From Paguma larvata (taxonomy: Eukaryota; Chordata; Mammalia; Carnivora; Viverridae): a stretch of 64,000 nucleotides of DNA. The translations under genes were made by a program, and so were the position numbers. Positions within the stretch are counted from its first letter, which is position 1. Each line of letters begins with the position of its first letter. The stretch is taken from positions 12,071,370 through 12,135,369 of the forward strand of contig CM057831.1 of NCBI GenBank assembly GCA_030068075.1, given 5' to 3'. Positions 31,590 to 42,849 of this stretch are shown here, in pieces. The notes beneath the pieces are model-generated. The model did not search any database, was not told the DNA's origin, and worked only from the letters and a program-made list of their open reading frames with translations.

Positions 31590-33510
31590 TAGGGAGCTAC
31601 AGGAGGTTTCCGAGCAGGGGAGGGCAGCCTGGCCTAAGCTCTGCTTTAGAACAACCAACACCAGGAGGGCCTGGCTCCGCTTTCTTCGCTGCCCCTCCCG
31701 TCCTTATTCACCCGCTCCCGGCCACCACCCAAAGCCAGCGCATCAGAGAAAGAAGGGCCGACAGAGCTGTACTCCCAAGTTTCTACAAAACCCCCCGAGC
31801 GCCGGTGGCATGCCAGCCCAGGAGGGAGGCAGCCGTAACAAGAGAGGAAATTACAGATAAGAGAGGAGAAATGGCCACAGCAAGATGAAGGGAAGGCAGG
31901 AGCCGGCAGAAAACAAACCAAGGTGTCAAGACAGAATCAATAACCATCACCGCGAAGGGAAGAAGATGGGATTCATTACCGAGAGGGTAAAACAGACATT
32001 ACCCAGCCTGCCCACGCGGCTCGCTGCACAAGTGGAAGAACTTTCGACTCGGCAAGCGCTGACGGTGGAAATAGTTGACAACACAGCGACGGAGGGGGGA
32101 GAGAGAGAGAGACGGGAGAGGGGGGAGGCGAGGGGAGCAGAGAAGGAGACACGTGGAGGGTCCGAAAGACACAGCCAGGCACACGGGGGACCACGGGTCA
32201 GCTGGGCGGGGGGGGAGGTACAGAGGGACGAATTCGCGGTGGCGCTGGGTTGATTTGTGCCCGGGTTCACCTCTGTCACCTTATCTGATACAAGATTAGG
32301 AATCTGGCCCCCAGGGTGGGACTCGCGGAGAGGAGTCTCCGGATCCTGGGCCAGGACTAATGGTGCTCCCCTCCATCCTTCCTGGAGGCAGGCAGGGCAG
32401 GGCCTTTTCCCCACGCAGGCGGGGAAACTGATGCATAAGGAAAAGTCAGGTCTTCAGCTCACCTGCACTATGAAGATAGAGGTGCTTCCAGGAGCCCACG
32501 GAGAAGATTTCCAGGGCAGTGTTCTCTGCAGCTTGACCACGCCACGGGGCGGGGTTGGCGTCAAGGGCTAGGCTGCCCCTGAGGTGGGAGAGAAGTCAAG
32601 TGTCCCAGCTACAGGCGCCCAGTCGGGCAGAGGTGCAATCTTCAGGTCAGGGATCGCATCAGTAGTCATGACTACTATGGAAATAGCACCCAAGGAACTG
32701 GGACCCTGACAGGTGGGCAGAATGATGGAGGGGGCAGGAGGCAGCCTTGGGGTGGTCTGGCACTGGCAGCGGGATCCTAGCCCCAAAGAGGAAGTGCGAG
32801 ACTAACCAGACAGAGACCCAGGCCTGGAGAGACCAGAGTATCAGGGGCCTGGCATGATGGGGGCGTAGGATACCAGGAACAAAACAGACCCTGTGTTATC
32901 TGTCCCCAGAGCCTTGCAGACCAGTCTCGGGGAACACAAGGGTGAATCCAGAGCGTCAAGCTGGAACCTCTGAGACCTGCCAGTCCTACAGCTAGACCTG
33001 GGGCTGGGGCCGAGCCTACCGGTGGGAGGAAGGGAAAGGGGGTTGCAGTAAGAAATCCCAGCCTTGGGAAGAGGAGAGATGCGGAGGCCAGTACCCAGGC
33101 AGGTCCAGGGACCCAAGGCCCCACCCTCAGGGCTGCCTGGATCTTCTCCACCCCCAGGTCACTGAGGCTGGCTGGTTGAGAGTCCACAGAAGTAGGAGCA
33201 GGGCAGCCGTGGGTAGGGGTATTGGCATGCTTGACGCCAAAGGGCCCAAGAGGAAACTCTGGCTGGAACCTATGCCCCCTTGGCGCCCTGCACCCTGGAG
33301 GCAGGCACCTGATATGACTTGCCTGGAGGGTTCTAGAAGCCGCACTTGGCGCTGGCGTTAAAAGTGTGTAGACGTCAGGGCCGATCTGGAGAGTGAGCGA
33401 GATGGGACCTGGGAGAGCATCCCGGTCCCAATGCACTTCCACTAAGAGAGAGGACAAGGCCCTCAGCTACGTGTTCCCTGTTCAGACACTGTGCTCCTGG
33501 GTAAGGCCGC
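31590..33510. other. Unique non-coding DNA
   Basis: No interspersed repeat is clear. 31830-32080 is listed separately. A purine-rich GAGA/GGGG tract occupies about 32088-32165. The 226-codon minus-strand frame (32777-33457) shows no domain, splice signals or repeat origin. Confidence 0.4.
31830..32080. promoter_or_regulatory. Candidate conserved regulatory island
   Basis: A repeat-free, A-rich block with 'GTAACAAGAGAGGAAATTAC', 'GAATCAATAACCATCACC' and 'GGGTAAAACAGACATTACCC'. The last is an imperfect inverted repeat (GGGTAA...TTACCC). Regulatory function is inferred only. Confidence 0.25.
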
Positions 33511-33514
33511 CGGG

Positions 33515-33757
33515 GAGTAATAATAACACCAACACACAGTTACTACGGAGTGCTTATAGTGTGCTGGTCACGGCGCTCAATGCAGTATGTGCTTTATCTC
33601 ATTGGACCCACACAACTAATGCTGTGCCCCTGTTAAAGAGGAGAAAACAGTTTCAGAGAGGTGAAGGCACTGGCCCAAGGTCACACGGCCTTGAAGTGCT
33701 AGAACCAGGATATGAACCCAGACTGTGTGGCTCCGGAACTTAAACTCTTACCCCCAT
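33515..33757 (-). mobile_element. MIR SINE, near full length
   Basis: Antisense MIR running from 'AATAATAACACCAACACACAG' through 'TATAGTGTGCTGGTCACGGC', 'TTTATCTCATTGGACCCACAC', 'AGTTTCAGAGAGGTGAAGGC', 'GGCCCAAGGTCACACGGCC' to 'TATGAACCCAGACTGTGTGG'. One of the best-preserved MIRs in the window. Confidence 0.9.
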
Positions 33758-33759
33758 TA

Positions 33760-34785
33760 GGTGTTGTCCAAGGGCAATCCCAAAGCCCTTTGGATTTCTT
33801 GTTCCCATAGATGTCTGCAGGTGGGCCCCCATCCTTGCGACCCCAAATCTTCAGGCTTCTCGGTGTAGGCTGGAGGTGGTGGGCCAGCTCCCCCTCCAGG
33901 TCTCCCCCGACTCCTGGGCATTCTCCATTCCCTGGAAGGAGGGTTCTGGGCTCTGTGTGCCAGAGGGAGTGACGACCAGCTGGGTTCCGGAACCCCTCTC
34001 GGTCTCCCCACCTGCATCCACCTCTCCATCCCTCCCACGGTGGGTCCCTTCATCCCTCTTTGTCTTCGTCTCTCTCCTGGGTCCCATCTCTCTTTCCTCT
34101 CTGTCAGTCTTTCTATTTGTCTCTGTGTTCCTCGCGGCATCGGTACCTCCCCTTCTGTCGTTACCTCCTGCGTCCTTCCCCACGTCTCGCCTCTTGTCTT
34201 CCTATATTCTTTCTGTGCTTGCCGCATGCCCGGATTTGCCTCCGCCCCCTCTGTCTGTCATTCTCAGACACCTTGCGGAAAAGCCCTGGCTATTTGGGGT
34301 GATGCGCTCGAGACATCTCCTACACGCAGGCATATCCTACAGGCTCTACCCCGATGCCCATGACCGGCTTCCTTCTCTTTCCCAGATCCTGGCTCAGAGC
34401 GGGCTTCGAGAGCAGAAACAGCCCAGCCAGGGAGGGCAGAGTCCTGGTCTTAGCAGAGGAGCTCTCTGGGGAGCGAAGGGCTTTGATCTTGGGCCTTCGG
34501 CGGGGGGCGGGAGGGGGGGGAAGTGATGGGCTGGGGGAGGAACAGGGAGGTGGTTTAGTTGAAAGCACGTTGATACGAACAAAAATCTGGTTAAAGCAAT
34601 GAACTGGTAAGAGAACCATCGCTGCTCCCTAACAGCTCGGGGTGCTTCGGATGTGCCCTGTCCTGCCCCACAATAAAGGATGCTCCAGCCCAGCCCCCAC
34701 CCTGTGCCTGCCGTGACAGCAGCAGGTCCGGACAAGCTCCTCCCCCGGGGCCCCGGGCCTAATGAGGGTTTGCAGAGGCAGAGCC
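33760..34785. other. Unique non-coding DNA, pyrimidine-rich at 33990-34240
   Basis: The stretch 33990-34240 is strongly C/T-rich on the plus strand. It produces a long frame (216 codons, 33876-34526) made of Ser/Leu/Pro, which I read as composition, not a gene. Confidence 0.45.
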
Positions 34786-34789
34786 AGAC

Positions 34790-35142
34790 TCCCTGGCACC
34801 TCAGGGCCTCCGTCCTGGCCCTTCACCTGCCTGGACCACCCCTTCCCCAGATGTTTGCATGGCCTGCTCCCTCAGGTCCCAAAAGGATTTTGCTGGGATG
34901 TTCGTCCTGCCAGCCAGGCCTTCTGTGAAAACCCCATTTAAAATCCCCCCTACCTCGCTCTCCCTTCCCACCCCTCTCCCCCCCTGCAATGTGCATCCTT
35001 TCTTCCACCTGTTTGATTCGGTGACTCTGGACCTCCCACCTGCATATAACCGCCTCCCAGCTCTCTGACTTACTGTCTCCCCAGAACCTTCAGCAGAGCC
35101 GGCACATAGTGGGCACTCAATAAATATCTGTTAAATAAATGG
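34790..35142 (+). mobile_element. L2 LINE, 3' end
   Basis: Sense L2 with 'CCACCCCTTCCCCAGATG', 'TGACTTACTGTCTCCCCAG', 'CAGAGCCGGCACATAGTGGG' and 'CACTCAATAAATATCTGTTAA', which is the intact L2 3' terminus. Confidence 0.9.
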
Positions 35143-35260
35143 ATACGCTTTCTACCTGGACTAGAAATTTCGCTGTACCGTGGGGATGGTTTGGCAATCT
35201 TTATGCTTCCTTAAACATTTGGGTCTATTTTTTCCCCCCAGAATTTGAGTTATTTCCTTT

Positions 35261-35281
35261 TGTGTGTGTGTGTGTGTGTGT
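35261..35281. repeat. (TG)n microsatellite
   Basis: Ten TG units followed by a T run. Confidence 0.95.
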
Positions 35282-35340
35282 TTTTTTCATTTCTAATTCT
35301 CATTCCCGTTTCTATTCTTGCCACTCCATACTGTTTAGAT

Positions 35341-36003
35341 AATATAAATGGCCATAAAGTTAGAAATAACCCAAATACCCAATAACAGAGATTAGTTGGA
35401 AACCTATCTAGCATTGCCACACGGAATAAATGAGAAGATTCTATTTTTGTAAACGAAATCGGGAGCTATAGAGATATTTATCTCTCATTATTTGGCAAAA
35501 TGTTTTCTCAGAAACACGAGCATAGATATTAATAGCCGCCAGATGAAAAGGGGACTCTGGAGTCAAAGAGTTTAGGGAACAACAAAGTTAAACAGATTTT
35601 CTTCGCTGGGGAACTCTCCGGAGCTTTAAATTCATTTATGATGAATATCACTATGAATATTCATGACGACGCAGATCACAAGCGCCAAGAAGAAAGTCGA
35701 ATACGTAATACTTTTCCAACTTTGACCAGGTTTATGGTTGCTGTTCCTGTGTTCTTGTCTTAGGGCACGAGGGGCTGAAATTCCGAAACTTTCTTTGGGA
35801 AATAGTAAACTGCACGCACACACGCGCACACGCGCACACACGTGCACACGCACACACAGGAAAGAACCCAAGGTGTATACACCAAGATATTCTCAGTGGT
35901 TGTGTGTGAATGGGTGGGCTTATAATGGTTTATGATTTTCTTCTTGCTTGTTTGTATTTCCTACAATGTGCACTTTCTGTAATAAGAGAAGAAGAAGCAT
36001 GAA
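35341..36003 (+). mobile_element. L1M (L1ME-type) 3' UTR
   Basis: Sense L1 tail. 'AATAACCCAAATACCCAATAAC' and 'GAGATTAGTTGGAAACC' at the left, and at the right 'CACCAAGATATTCTCAGTGG' then 'TTTATGATTTTCTTCTTGC' and 'GTATTTCCTACAATGTGCAC'. The middle (about 35500-35800) matches poorly and may be unique sequence or a separate block. Confidence 0.7.
35812..35858. repeat. Alternating CA/CG tract
   Basis: Alternating pyrimidine-purine sequence with CGCGCACACGCGCACACACG, a classic Z-DNA-prone composition with retained CpG. Confidence 0.9.
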
Positions 36004-36006
36004 TAG

Positions 36007-36240
36007 GAGTGCCTGGGTGGCTCTGTAGGTCAAGCCTTCGACTTCGGCTCAGGTCATGATCTCGCCGTTTGTGGGTTCGAGCCCCGCGTCGGGCTCTGTG
36101 CTGACAGCTCGGAGCCTGGAGCCTGCTTCGGACTCCGTGTCTCTCTCTCTGCCCCTCCCCCACGCGTTCTCTGTCTCTCTCTCAAAAATAAACACTAAAA
36201 CAATAAAATAAATTAAAGCATAAACAAAAAATAAAACCAA
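36007..36240 (+). mobile_element. Feline CAN-SINE
   Basis: Sense copy, its first few bases worn. The B-box GGGTTCGAGCCCC is at 36073-36085, the 'GCTCTGTGCTGACAGCTCGG' body follows, then a short CT tract and a long A-rich tail of mixed AATAAA units. It sits immediately at the 3' end of an L1 tail, a common landing place for L1-mobilised elements. Confidence 0.95.
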
Positions 36241-36470
36241 CACAAACTATTAAGGGAAAATACCTAGAAGTTTTCCGTGTGGGGTTTTCTCCCTCTTTCT
36301 AAACATTTCTGATTTATTTTCAACCTGCTGTGCCCTGCTTTTTATTTTTTTTTTCAATGTTTGTATACTTTTCATTTTGAAAATTAGCAGCAAGTGGCTG
36401 TTTCCAATCAACAACCCATATTTTTTTATGACCCATTCATCGTCTTGACCAAATAGTCATCCCTGGACCC
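36241..36470. other. AT-rich non-coding DNA
   Basis: T-rich sequence with poly-T runs near 36345 and 36421. It may hold decayed LINE material, but I cannot assign it. Confidence 0.35.
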
Positions 36471-36474
36471 AGTC

Positions 36475-36655
36475 AGGCAGGGGGATGGGAGGAGGTAACA
36501 GAGAGACTAGGTGGAGACAGGGGAGAAAAGAGAGGGAGTAGGGCGGGGGTGGGGCAGAGAGACAGGGAGGAGTGTGAGGAGAGAGCAGAGTTGGAGCAGG
36601 AGAGAGAGAGAGCTCCGAGAAATGGTGGATTACACAGGAGGAGCGGAGGGAAGAA
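36475..36655. repeat. Purine-rich low-complexity tract
   Basis: About 180 bases dominated by G and A on the plus strand, including GAGAGAGAGAGAG near 36600. Confidence 0.7.
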
Positions 36656-37059
36656 CTAGTAGCCACGACATTCCCTGTCGGCTTGCTGAACTGGGGGTGG
36701 GGATGGTGCCCAGGACACTTGCCTCAGTGAGATCACAACGAGCTAGGAGACGGGTAACGAACGCTTTCCAGAGAGTCTCTGTGTCCTGATGCAGGAAGCC
36801 CGAGGGACCCAGGGGGACAGCTGGCAGCACGGCCCCACAGGCAGGGCTCACCTGAGCCGCCCTTCCTCCTAGGGGACAGAAGCGGGGTCCCTGAGCCCCC
36901 CAGCCCTCGGGTCTCCATGGGAAGGGCTTCAAGACAGCCACCCGAGTAAGCCGGGCGAAGGTGGGGAGGGCTGGAGCACTCGTCTCAAAGCCGCACATGC
37001 CTCTCAGGCAATGCACGCTGTTTTTACAGACTGTTTGTTATAAATGGACAGAAATAGAT

Positions 37060-37190
37060 TGTTTTTTTTTTTTAGAATCGCTCTTTATTCACACGCTTTA
37101 CATAATATTGAGAAATGTCAATTGCCCCCGCCAGAGAACACGTGTTATTACTGCGATCTGGAGCCTGGAGCGCATTTATGGGGGGGTTAA
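37060..37190. promoter_or_regulatory. Candidate conserved regulatory island
   Basis: Repeat-free AT-rich block containing 'CTTTACATAATATTGAG', 'TGTCAATTGCCCC' and 'AACACGTGTTATTACTGCG', the last a palindromic E-box-like CACGTG within AACACGTGTT. Function is inferred. Confidence 0.25.
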
Positions 37191-37844
37191 AGCTGGCCCT
37201 GTCCCCAGCCCAGGGCCGTGGCAGGACCCGGTGTGGTCACATCCCACTCCAAACCAGGAACGGGGTGACGATGGCCTCTGGGGGGCCCCTTTCCAGCCTG
37301 CCGGTGCCTGCATCTGCAACGACTTGGTGAGGGCCGAGCCTCAGCCGCGCCCCCGGCCAGCCCCCGGCCTCTCCCTGGCCCTCATCACAGTTACGAGGCC
37401 GTGTTCCTGGTGGGAAGGCCAGGGGCCAGCATGAATCCCCACCCACCCCTCCACCCCCGCTCATATTTCCTGCTTCTGATGGAGGGCTCCGAGGTGCCAG
37501 TGTGGAGGGAGAAGGGGAGACGCTGGGTCTGCTCTAGGGACCCACACTTCGCGTGTGAAAATCTGGGCAGGACGGGGCACCAGAGCTGCCCCAGCGCCAG
37601 TTACCTCCCTGGTAGAAGCCCCATCCCCGGACTCTTCCTGAGTCCGGCAGGCAAGGCAGGCACGTGAATGAATGTCCCAGGAAGGGAAGCAGATGGAGGG
37701 AGCCAGGTGAAAAGGGGAGGGGCCGGGCCAGAGCCTGGGCACCGAGGAGGCTCTGCGGCTGTGGAGAGCACTGAGGGGGAGCCAGGCAGGGCCTAGGGCT
37801 GCGAGGGGCCTGAGAGGGACTGGAAGGAAAGGGGAGAGTGCCTA

Positions 37845-37902
37845 AGTGTGTGCACCTGTGTGTGTGTGTGCACGGGTCAGTGTGCGTGTGCATGTGTCTG
37901 TG
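37845..37902. repeat. Degenerate (TG)n tract
   Basis: TGTGTG runs interrupted by CACC, CACGGGTCAG and GCG. Confidence 0.8.
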
Positions 37903-37934
37903 TCCCCTCCATCCAGGGCCCCCCATCCGTTGCA

Positions 37935-38205
37935 GTCAGGATAGCTCTAGGGGTCGAGGCTCCAGAATCAGACTCCTCACTTGGGACCCTGGCTGTACCT
38001 TCCCTCGATTCGGCCTTGGCCAAGCTCCTTTATCCCAACTCGGCACTTTGGCTTCCTCATTTGGCAAAACGATAGCAGTAGCGCCCACCTCGCAGGGTTA
38101 CCGCTGAAGAGTCAGGGAGGTCATACAGGTAAAGCCCGAGACCAGTGCTGACACGCGACAGGTTCTCGCGCACCTGAAGGGCTAATACCGTCATTGACAT
38201 TATTT
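37935..38205 (+). mobile_element. MIR SINE, near full length
   Basis: Sense MIR: 'GAGGCTCCAGAATCAGACTC', 'CTTGGCCAAGCTCCTTTATC', 'GGCTTCCTCATTTGGCAAAAC', 'CACCTCGCAGGGTTACCGC' and a tail resembling 'GTAAAGCCCGAGACCAGTGC'. Confidence 0.85.
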
Positions 38206-39265
38206 TATCTGTCCCGAGGAGAACTTGACTTGCCCTACGAAAGTGAAGCTCGAGATACAGACTCCCACTGCCAAGCCCCCATCCTTTTCTGCTTCGGGCA
38301 GATTTTCAGCTGCATGTGCCCCCCAACCCCCTCCCAGGGCATCGGAGAGGACCACAGGAGCATCCCGACGCTCCGGGGAATGACCTGGGAGCCGGAGGGA
38401 GGAGCCTAAGGTGAAGCATCTGCCTCCCCATCCCGCCTGGGGAAGCCCCCGCAAACGGGCCCCGTGACAGATGGCAGGGCATTGAGTGACTACTTCAATT
38501 TTAACTCTTTTCGATAATCCAGCGCCAGAAAGCCACATGCTTTAAAACTGTCCCCGGATCATAGATCAGCCCAAAGAGACCAAGTCCAGCTCAGTTAATA
38601 ACCTCTGGAAACCCCATCAATCACTGGGGGCGGCCCCTCCTTAGTGCTCTCCGTATTGACTCCTGGCAGAGATGAATGGACCTCCACTCTTGGGGGCGCC
38701 CCTTGGCTCTTTGCAGCTCGCCTGCCTGTGACCGCAGCTTGGACTTTTCTGAGCTGAGCCCAGGGTGGAGATCGGAGCCATGGAGTGGCTATCTCTTAGA
38801 GAGGGGAAGTTGGCGTCCCCTCCTCTCCTGCGCAATCCTCAGGGGGACTCCCCTCCTTCCTGACCCCTCGTGGGCTAGCCCTCGTTTGACGCCCCCCCAC
38901 CCCGTGATTGAGTAGAATCTCAGATGGCCTCTGCCCCTCCTGCAGAAAGCCCCTCGGGGTCTGCTCCCTAGGAAGGGATCGCACAGGGCAGAGCCAGAGT
39001 CACGTGGACACAGCGCGGTCCCCACTGGCTGGGAGCCGCCCCCTGCTCACCGCAGAGCACAGGACTGTTCTGTTCCGCAGAAGTTGAGCCCTTCTCTGGA
39101 AGCCATCTGGCCAGAGATGGCATCCTCTCTGGGGAAGACACCCGAGGCCTCTGGGCTCCTCCTTCCAACCAGCTTTCATACCCAGCCCCGCTGTCCTTGA
39201 GGACCTGCCCATACACCCTGCCTGGAAACCGTGACCCCACTGCCCTCTGGTCTGTCCTCCCACGC
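38206..39265. other. Unique non-coding DNA
   Basis: An AT-richer block at about 38485-38640 ('TTTTCGATAATCCAGCGCC', 'CCCCATCAATCACTGGGGG') is repeat-free. The second motif is an imperfect palindrome. No gene is seen. Confidence 0.4.
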
Positions 39266-39269
39266 ACCC

Positions 39270-39710
39270 CCCGCCAGAGGCCTCTTTGAAATTCAGCCAC
39301 CACGCTGATCACATCTCTTCTGTGCCCCAGGCATCTTTCCAATGGCTCCCTGCTACTTGGGGAATAGGGTCCAAACTCCTTAGCCTGGTGTGTCAGCCCA
39401 AACTGACTCCGCCGGTTGGCCCAATGCTTACTTCTTAGCCCGAACACTTGGCTCAGGCCAAACGAGTCATTCTTCCCTTCCCCACTACCTTCTTGTACAT
39501 TTCAGCATTTACTTCGAACGCTGATGAAACCTCCTCTCTGTCCTCTCCACCTATCCAGTCCCACCTCACCTCCTCCACGAAGTCCTCCTTGACCCCTCCA
39601 GTCCCCACTTCTGGCACGCCGATGGCACGCACCGTGCTCCACACAGCCCTGGGCACGTGGCACGGGCAGCTTTGAACTGTAGCCTGTCTTGAATTCGATG
39701 ACTGCCCGGG
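39270..39710 (+). mobile_element. L2 LINE, 3' portion
   Basis: Sense L2: 'CACGCTGATCACATCTCTTC', 'CCAATGGCTCCCTGCTACTTG', 'GGGTCCAAACTCCTTAGCC', 'CCTCCACGAAGTCCTCCTTG' and 'CGTGCTCCACACAGCC' in L2 order. Confidence 0.85.
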
Positions 39711-39924
39711 CACCCTTGTCTTTGTCCAGAAAAGATATTGTCCAGCAAAATCGGTGAGGCGCCTTTGCCGTAAATGCCAAACACTTGGGTGAATCCCTGG
39801 AAGTAGTCGGCCCCAGGCATCCTTGGAAGTTCCCTTTGGCCTATGGTAACCTAGACCCAGGTGGGAGGTGCCATGTTCAGGGGTCCGATGTGCCACCTAG
39901 GTTTGGTTACACAATTCCCTGTCC

Positions 39925-40372
39925 CGGGGCATAAACGTGCCACGTTTTCTTTTTCCATTCATCTCTCGATGGATGATTACGTTGCTCCCACATCCGGGCT
40001 GTGCGAATAGCTAAGCCGAACTACTGCTGTGATGCAATATTCTTACCTTCTGAAAGAGGAAGAAAATCTCGTCATGTGATCACAACGATGAATCCTGAGG
40101 ACATCATGTTAAACGAAATAAGCTAGTCGCCGAAGGACATACGCTGCGTGATTTCACTCACACGAAGTATCTAAAGTGGTCAGACTCGCAGACGCAGAAA
40201 GCAGAATGGTGGTTGCCAGGTGCAGGGTTCGGGAAGTGGGAGTTGGGGGGGAGGCTGCTGCTCCATGGGTATACAGTGTCAGCTCTGCAAGATGAGAAAG
40301 TTCTAGAGGTCTGCAGTAACCATGGTGCTAAAGGTTCTGTGGGTCTTTCCCCCACAATAAAAAGAAGGACAA
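39925..40372 (+). mobile_element. L1M (L1MB/L1MC-type) 3' UTR
   Basis: Sense L1 tail ending in AATAAAAA. Markers are 'CCATTCATCTCTCGATGGATG', 'ACGATGAATCCTGAGGACATC', 'GTTAAACGAAATAAGCTAGTC', 'GCGTGATTTCACTCACACG', 'GAATGGTGGTTGCCAGGTGC' and 'GATGAGAAAGTTCTAGAGG'. About 450 bases are retained, 5'-truncated. Confidence 0.9.
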
Positions 40373-40504
40373 ATGTTTGGGGGAATTAAAACAGTAAATC
40401 TATTACAAAACAAAACAAAGCAAACCAGCCCTCCCCACGCCCACCGTATCCCTCCCGTGAGACTTCTCTTCCGGGTCTTCCTGCCCAGGACCAGCTGCAG
40501 GCGG

Positions 40505-40765
40505 GCAGCTCTGTGTTCTGCAAAGAGCTCTGAGCTTCGAGTCGCAAGATTTGGGTTTCTTGACTCCGCTGTTTATTAACTGTGTGATGTGTGCAACATA
40601 GTTAAACCCCTTTTTCTGAGTTTCCTTATCTTTGAAAAATGGAGAGCATGGAAATGCCAGGCCTGGCTACTTCACAGGGTTTCTGTGAGAATCTGATGAG
40701 CTCATGTTCGAGAAAGCACACTGTAAATAATAAAGCATTATACAGGTTGCTATTATCATTCCAGG
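40505..40765 (+). mobile_element. MIR SINE, near full length
   Basis: Sense MIR: 'AAAGAGCTCTGAGCTTCGAG', 'TATTAACTGTGTGATGTGTG', 'CTGAGTTTCCTTATCTTTG', 'CTTCACAGGGTTTCTGTGAG' and a tail 'GAAAGCACACTGTAAATAAT'. Confidence 0.85.
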
Positions 40766-40894
40766 GAAGTTTCTGGCCAGATGGAGGCGGGGGGTCAGAA
40801 GCTGTAGCTCCTCTTTCTGTTCACTCATTTGAATTAGGAGCAGTGAAGATTGCTGTAGAAAATGACCCTGGAGTCTGAGCTGCCTGAGGGGCTG

Positions 40895-41245
40895 TGCTCC
40901 AGCTGGGACCGGATTCAGCTACAAGTGACCAAAATAACAGTGGCTCCTATAAGGTTGGAGTTTATTTTTCTCTCACATGAAAATCTGGAGGCAGCCAGGG
41001 AATGTCAGGGATGGAAACGTTGACTCATATATCCCTCAGAGCCCCCGTGATCCTTCCAACTTGCTCTTTTGCTACCCTGTGGGGCAGCCCTGGTCTTTGC
41101 TGTTCAAGATGGCCGCCATCACGGCCATGTTTGTGGAGAAAGGGACAAATATGCAAAGGACAAACGGCACACACGCCAGCTATAATTTATGGAAGATTCT
41201 TGGAAGCTGCCAGACGATACTCTCGTCATTGGGCAGAACTTAGAC
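40895..41245. mobile_element. Ancient interspersed repeat, family unassigned
   Basis: The blocks 'GATTCAGCTACAAGTGACC', 'GGTTGGAGTTTATTTTTCTC', 'CTGGAGGCAGCCAGGGAATG' and 'TTCAAGATGGCCGCCATC' fit a common old mammalian repeat pattern whose name I cannot give with confidence. The AAGATGGCCGCCAT motif holds two opposed YY1-type cores. Confidence 0.45.
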
Positions 41246-41249
41246 GCCT

Positions 41250-42465
41250 GGTCATACTTAGGTGTGAAGGAGGCTAGGTTATGTAGTCTTCTCTCTGGGT
41301 GGCCATGTGGCTCGGAAAATTCTACTGCCTTGAGATGAGAGGAAAATGAATCTTGGAAGGAAAACTAGCATCTCTGTCATGGGATGGATGGGGGATAAGA
41401 GGGGGAGAGAGGCTGGTCAAAATCCACATTTTCCTGTTGGACTCCAAAGTCCTTTTTTACCATGTATGTTTCTTTGTGCCAAAGACCTGAAGAGAAGGTG
41501 GGGTTGTCCTTTCCATTCCCACTGACCAAGCAGCCACCTGGGTGACCCAAATTTCAAGACCGATCATTTGGAATCTGTTAACTGCTCCCTTCTTCTGAAA
41601 ACTTTATCCATCCAGGTTAGATCTGGGAGGTCTTAACCCAACCGAGGATGTAACATAGGTAGTTGGCAAGGTAGTGTGGCATAGGTAGTCCGACTGGCAA
41701 GTGTGGAATTCAGGGAGGACTTGGGGCTGGAGGAGGTGTCACTCCCTGCTGAAAACCCTCTCATGGCTCCCCTTTGCCCTAATGCCAGAGTCTACCCTGG
41801 GAGGGGCAGGAAGAGGGGTCCTCTCAGCCCAGGCTGGGGAAGTCGGAAGTCAGGGGATCAAGCACAAAGCCCGGGGCCAAGTAGGAAGCCAAGTCCAAAC
41901 TCAAAGAAAGGAGTTCAAAGAGTTTATCGACACCCAAGAGGCCAAAAGCAAGCATGACATTAATCTTCATCTGCCTAGTGGTTTGCAACTCAGTCTTTAG
42001 TACTTCTAGAAACCTTCCCGACCTCTCTGGGTAGTTAGTTAGTCTCTGTTACAAGCCCCTATAGCACCGGGCAGGTAGTTTCTTTTCATAGATATCCTAA
42101 TTGACGTTTGATACTTACATTTCATATCTGTAATTTAAACAAATCGCTGATATTACATTTGATACTTGTGATTTACACTGATGTGTTTGGTTGTTAGATC
42201 CATGTTTGTCTCTTAGACGAAAACCTACCTGAAGGCAAGTGTGGTTTCTGTCTCACTTTCTGCCGTGGTGAGAGAATGGAAGATTAATGAGTGCCTAGGG
42301 GAATCCCAGAGGTAGAGGGAGAGGAGCGAAGGCTGGTTGAGGTCAAGGCAATTGCCTGGAACATACGTTGTTGTCTAAGACTGGTTTCTGCGGCTTAGCT
42401 GAGGTGGGACATGTGGGTGGGGCCAGGAGTGTGCTGATTTCAGGCTCTTTGCTGGCCTGGAACCT
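41250..42465. other. Mostly unique non-coding DNA
   Basis: Contains a two-copy 26/27-base tandem duplication (41654-41706) and a short sense L2 scrap near 41735-41805 ('CTGAAAACCCTCTCATGGCTC'). The rest is unassigned. Confidence 0.4.
41654..41706. repeat. Two-copy imperfect tandem repeat
   Basis: Each unit starts CATAGGTAGT and ends GTGTGG. Units are 26 and 27 bases. Confidence 0.8.
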
Positions 42466-42469
42466 CATT

Positions 42470-42845
42470 TCTCCCAACCTCTTTCTCCGTCTCTGTCACC
42501 ATCTTCGCAGTTCTAAGGCACTGCTTGTAGCTCCCATATATTTGCAATTTCATACCCTGGACTTATCTTTATTCATGTTCTTCCCTCTTAATCTTCTGTT
42601 CTTAGCCATGGCGAATTATTGTTTATCTTCCAAAACTAAACTCAGATGTCTCCTTCTGCAGATGGGCTTTCAAAACCTCCCAGACTTTCTTGCTTTCTTG
42701 TGTTCCACACTGTTTGGGTCATTATGTGTGAACTAACTAGCAGCTCTCTGAAGCGGGGAGCCGTGTCCCTGTCTTTGCTGTGCCCCCAGAGCCTAGCACA
42801 TAGTAGGCGCTTCATAATCGAACAAGTGTGTGAGTGAATGAATGG
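42470..42845 (+). mobile_element. L2 LINE, 3' end
   Basis: Sense L2 terminus: 'CTCAGATGTCTCCTTCTGCAG', 'CAGCTCTCTGAAGCGGGGAG', 'TTTGCTGTGCCCCCAGAGCC', 'TAGCACATAGTAGGCGCTTC' and 'GTGTGTGAGTGAATGAATGG'. Confidence 0.9.
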
Positions 42846-42849
42846 CCAT

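Larger units (their letters stand above)
36660..37930. other. Unique non-coding DNA
   Basis: GC-rich overall, with an AT-rich block at 37020-37190 that is listed separately. No interspersed repeat is recognised. Confidence 0.4.

Noticed and set aside
32777..33457. 226-codon minus-strand frame.
   Set aside because: Not repeat-derived, but no domain, splice sites or homology are visible. Chance in GC-rich sequence is the simpler reading.
33876..34526. 216-codon plus-strand frame.
   Set aside because: Generated by a pyrimidine-rich tract; the predicted product is mostly Ser, Leu and Pro.
36060..36090. tRNA-like A/B box sequences, here and in the other SINE copies.
   Set aside because: They are the tRNA-derived heads of CAN-SINEs. 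No cloverleaf with acceptor stem can be completed, so they are not tRNA genes.
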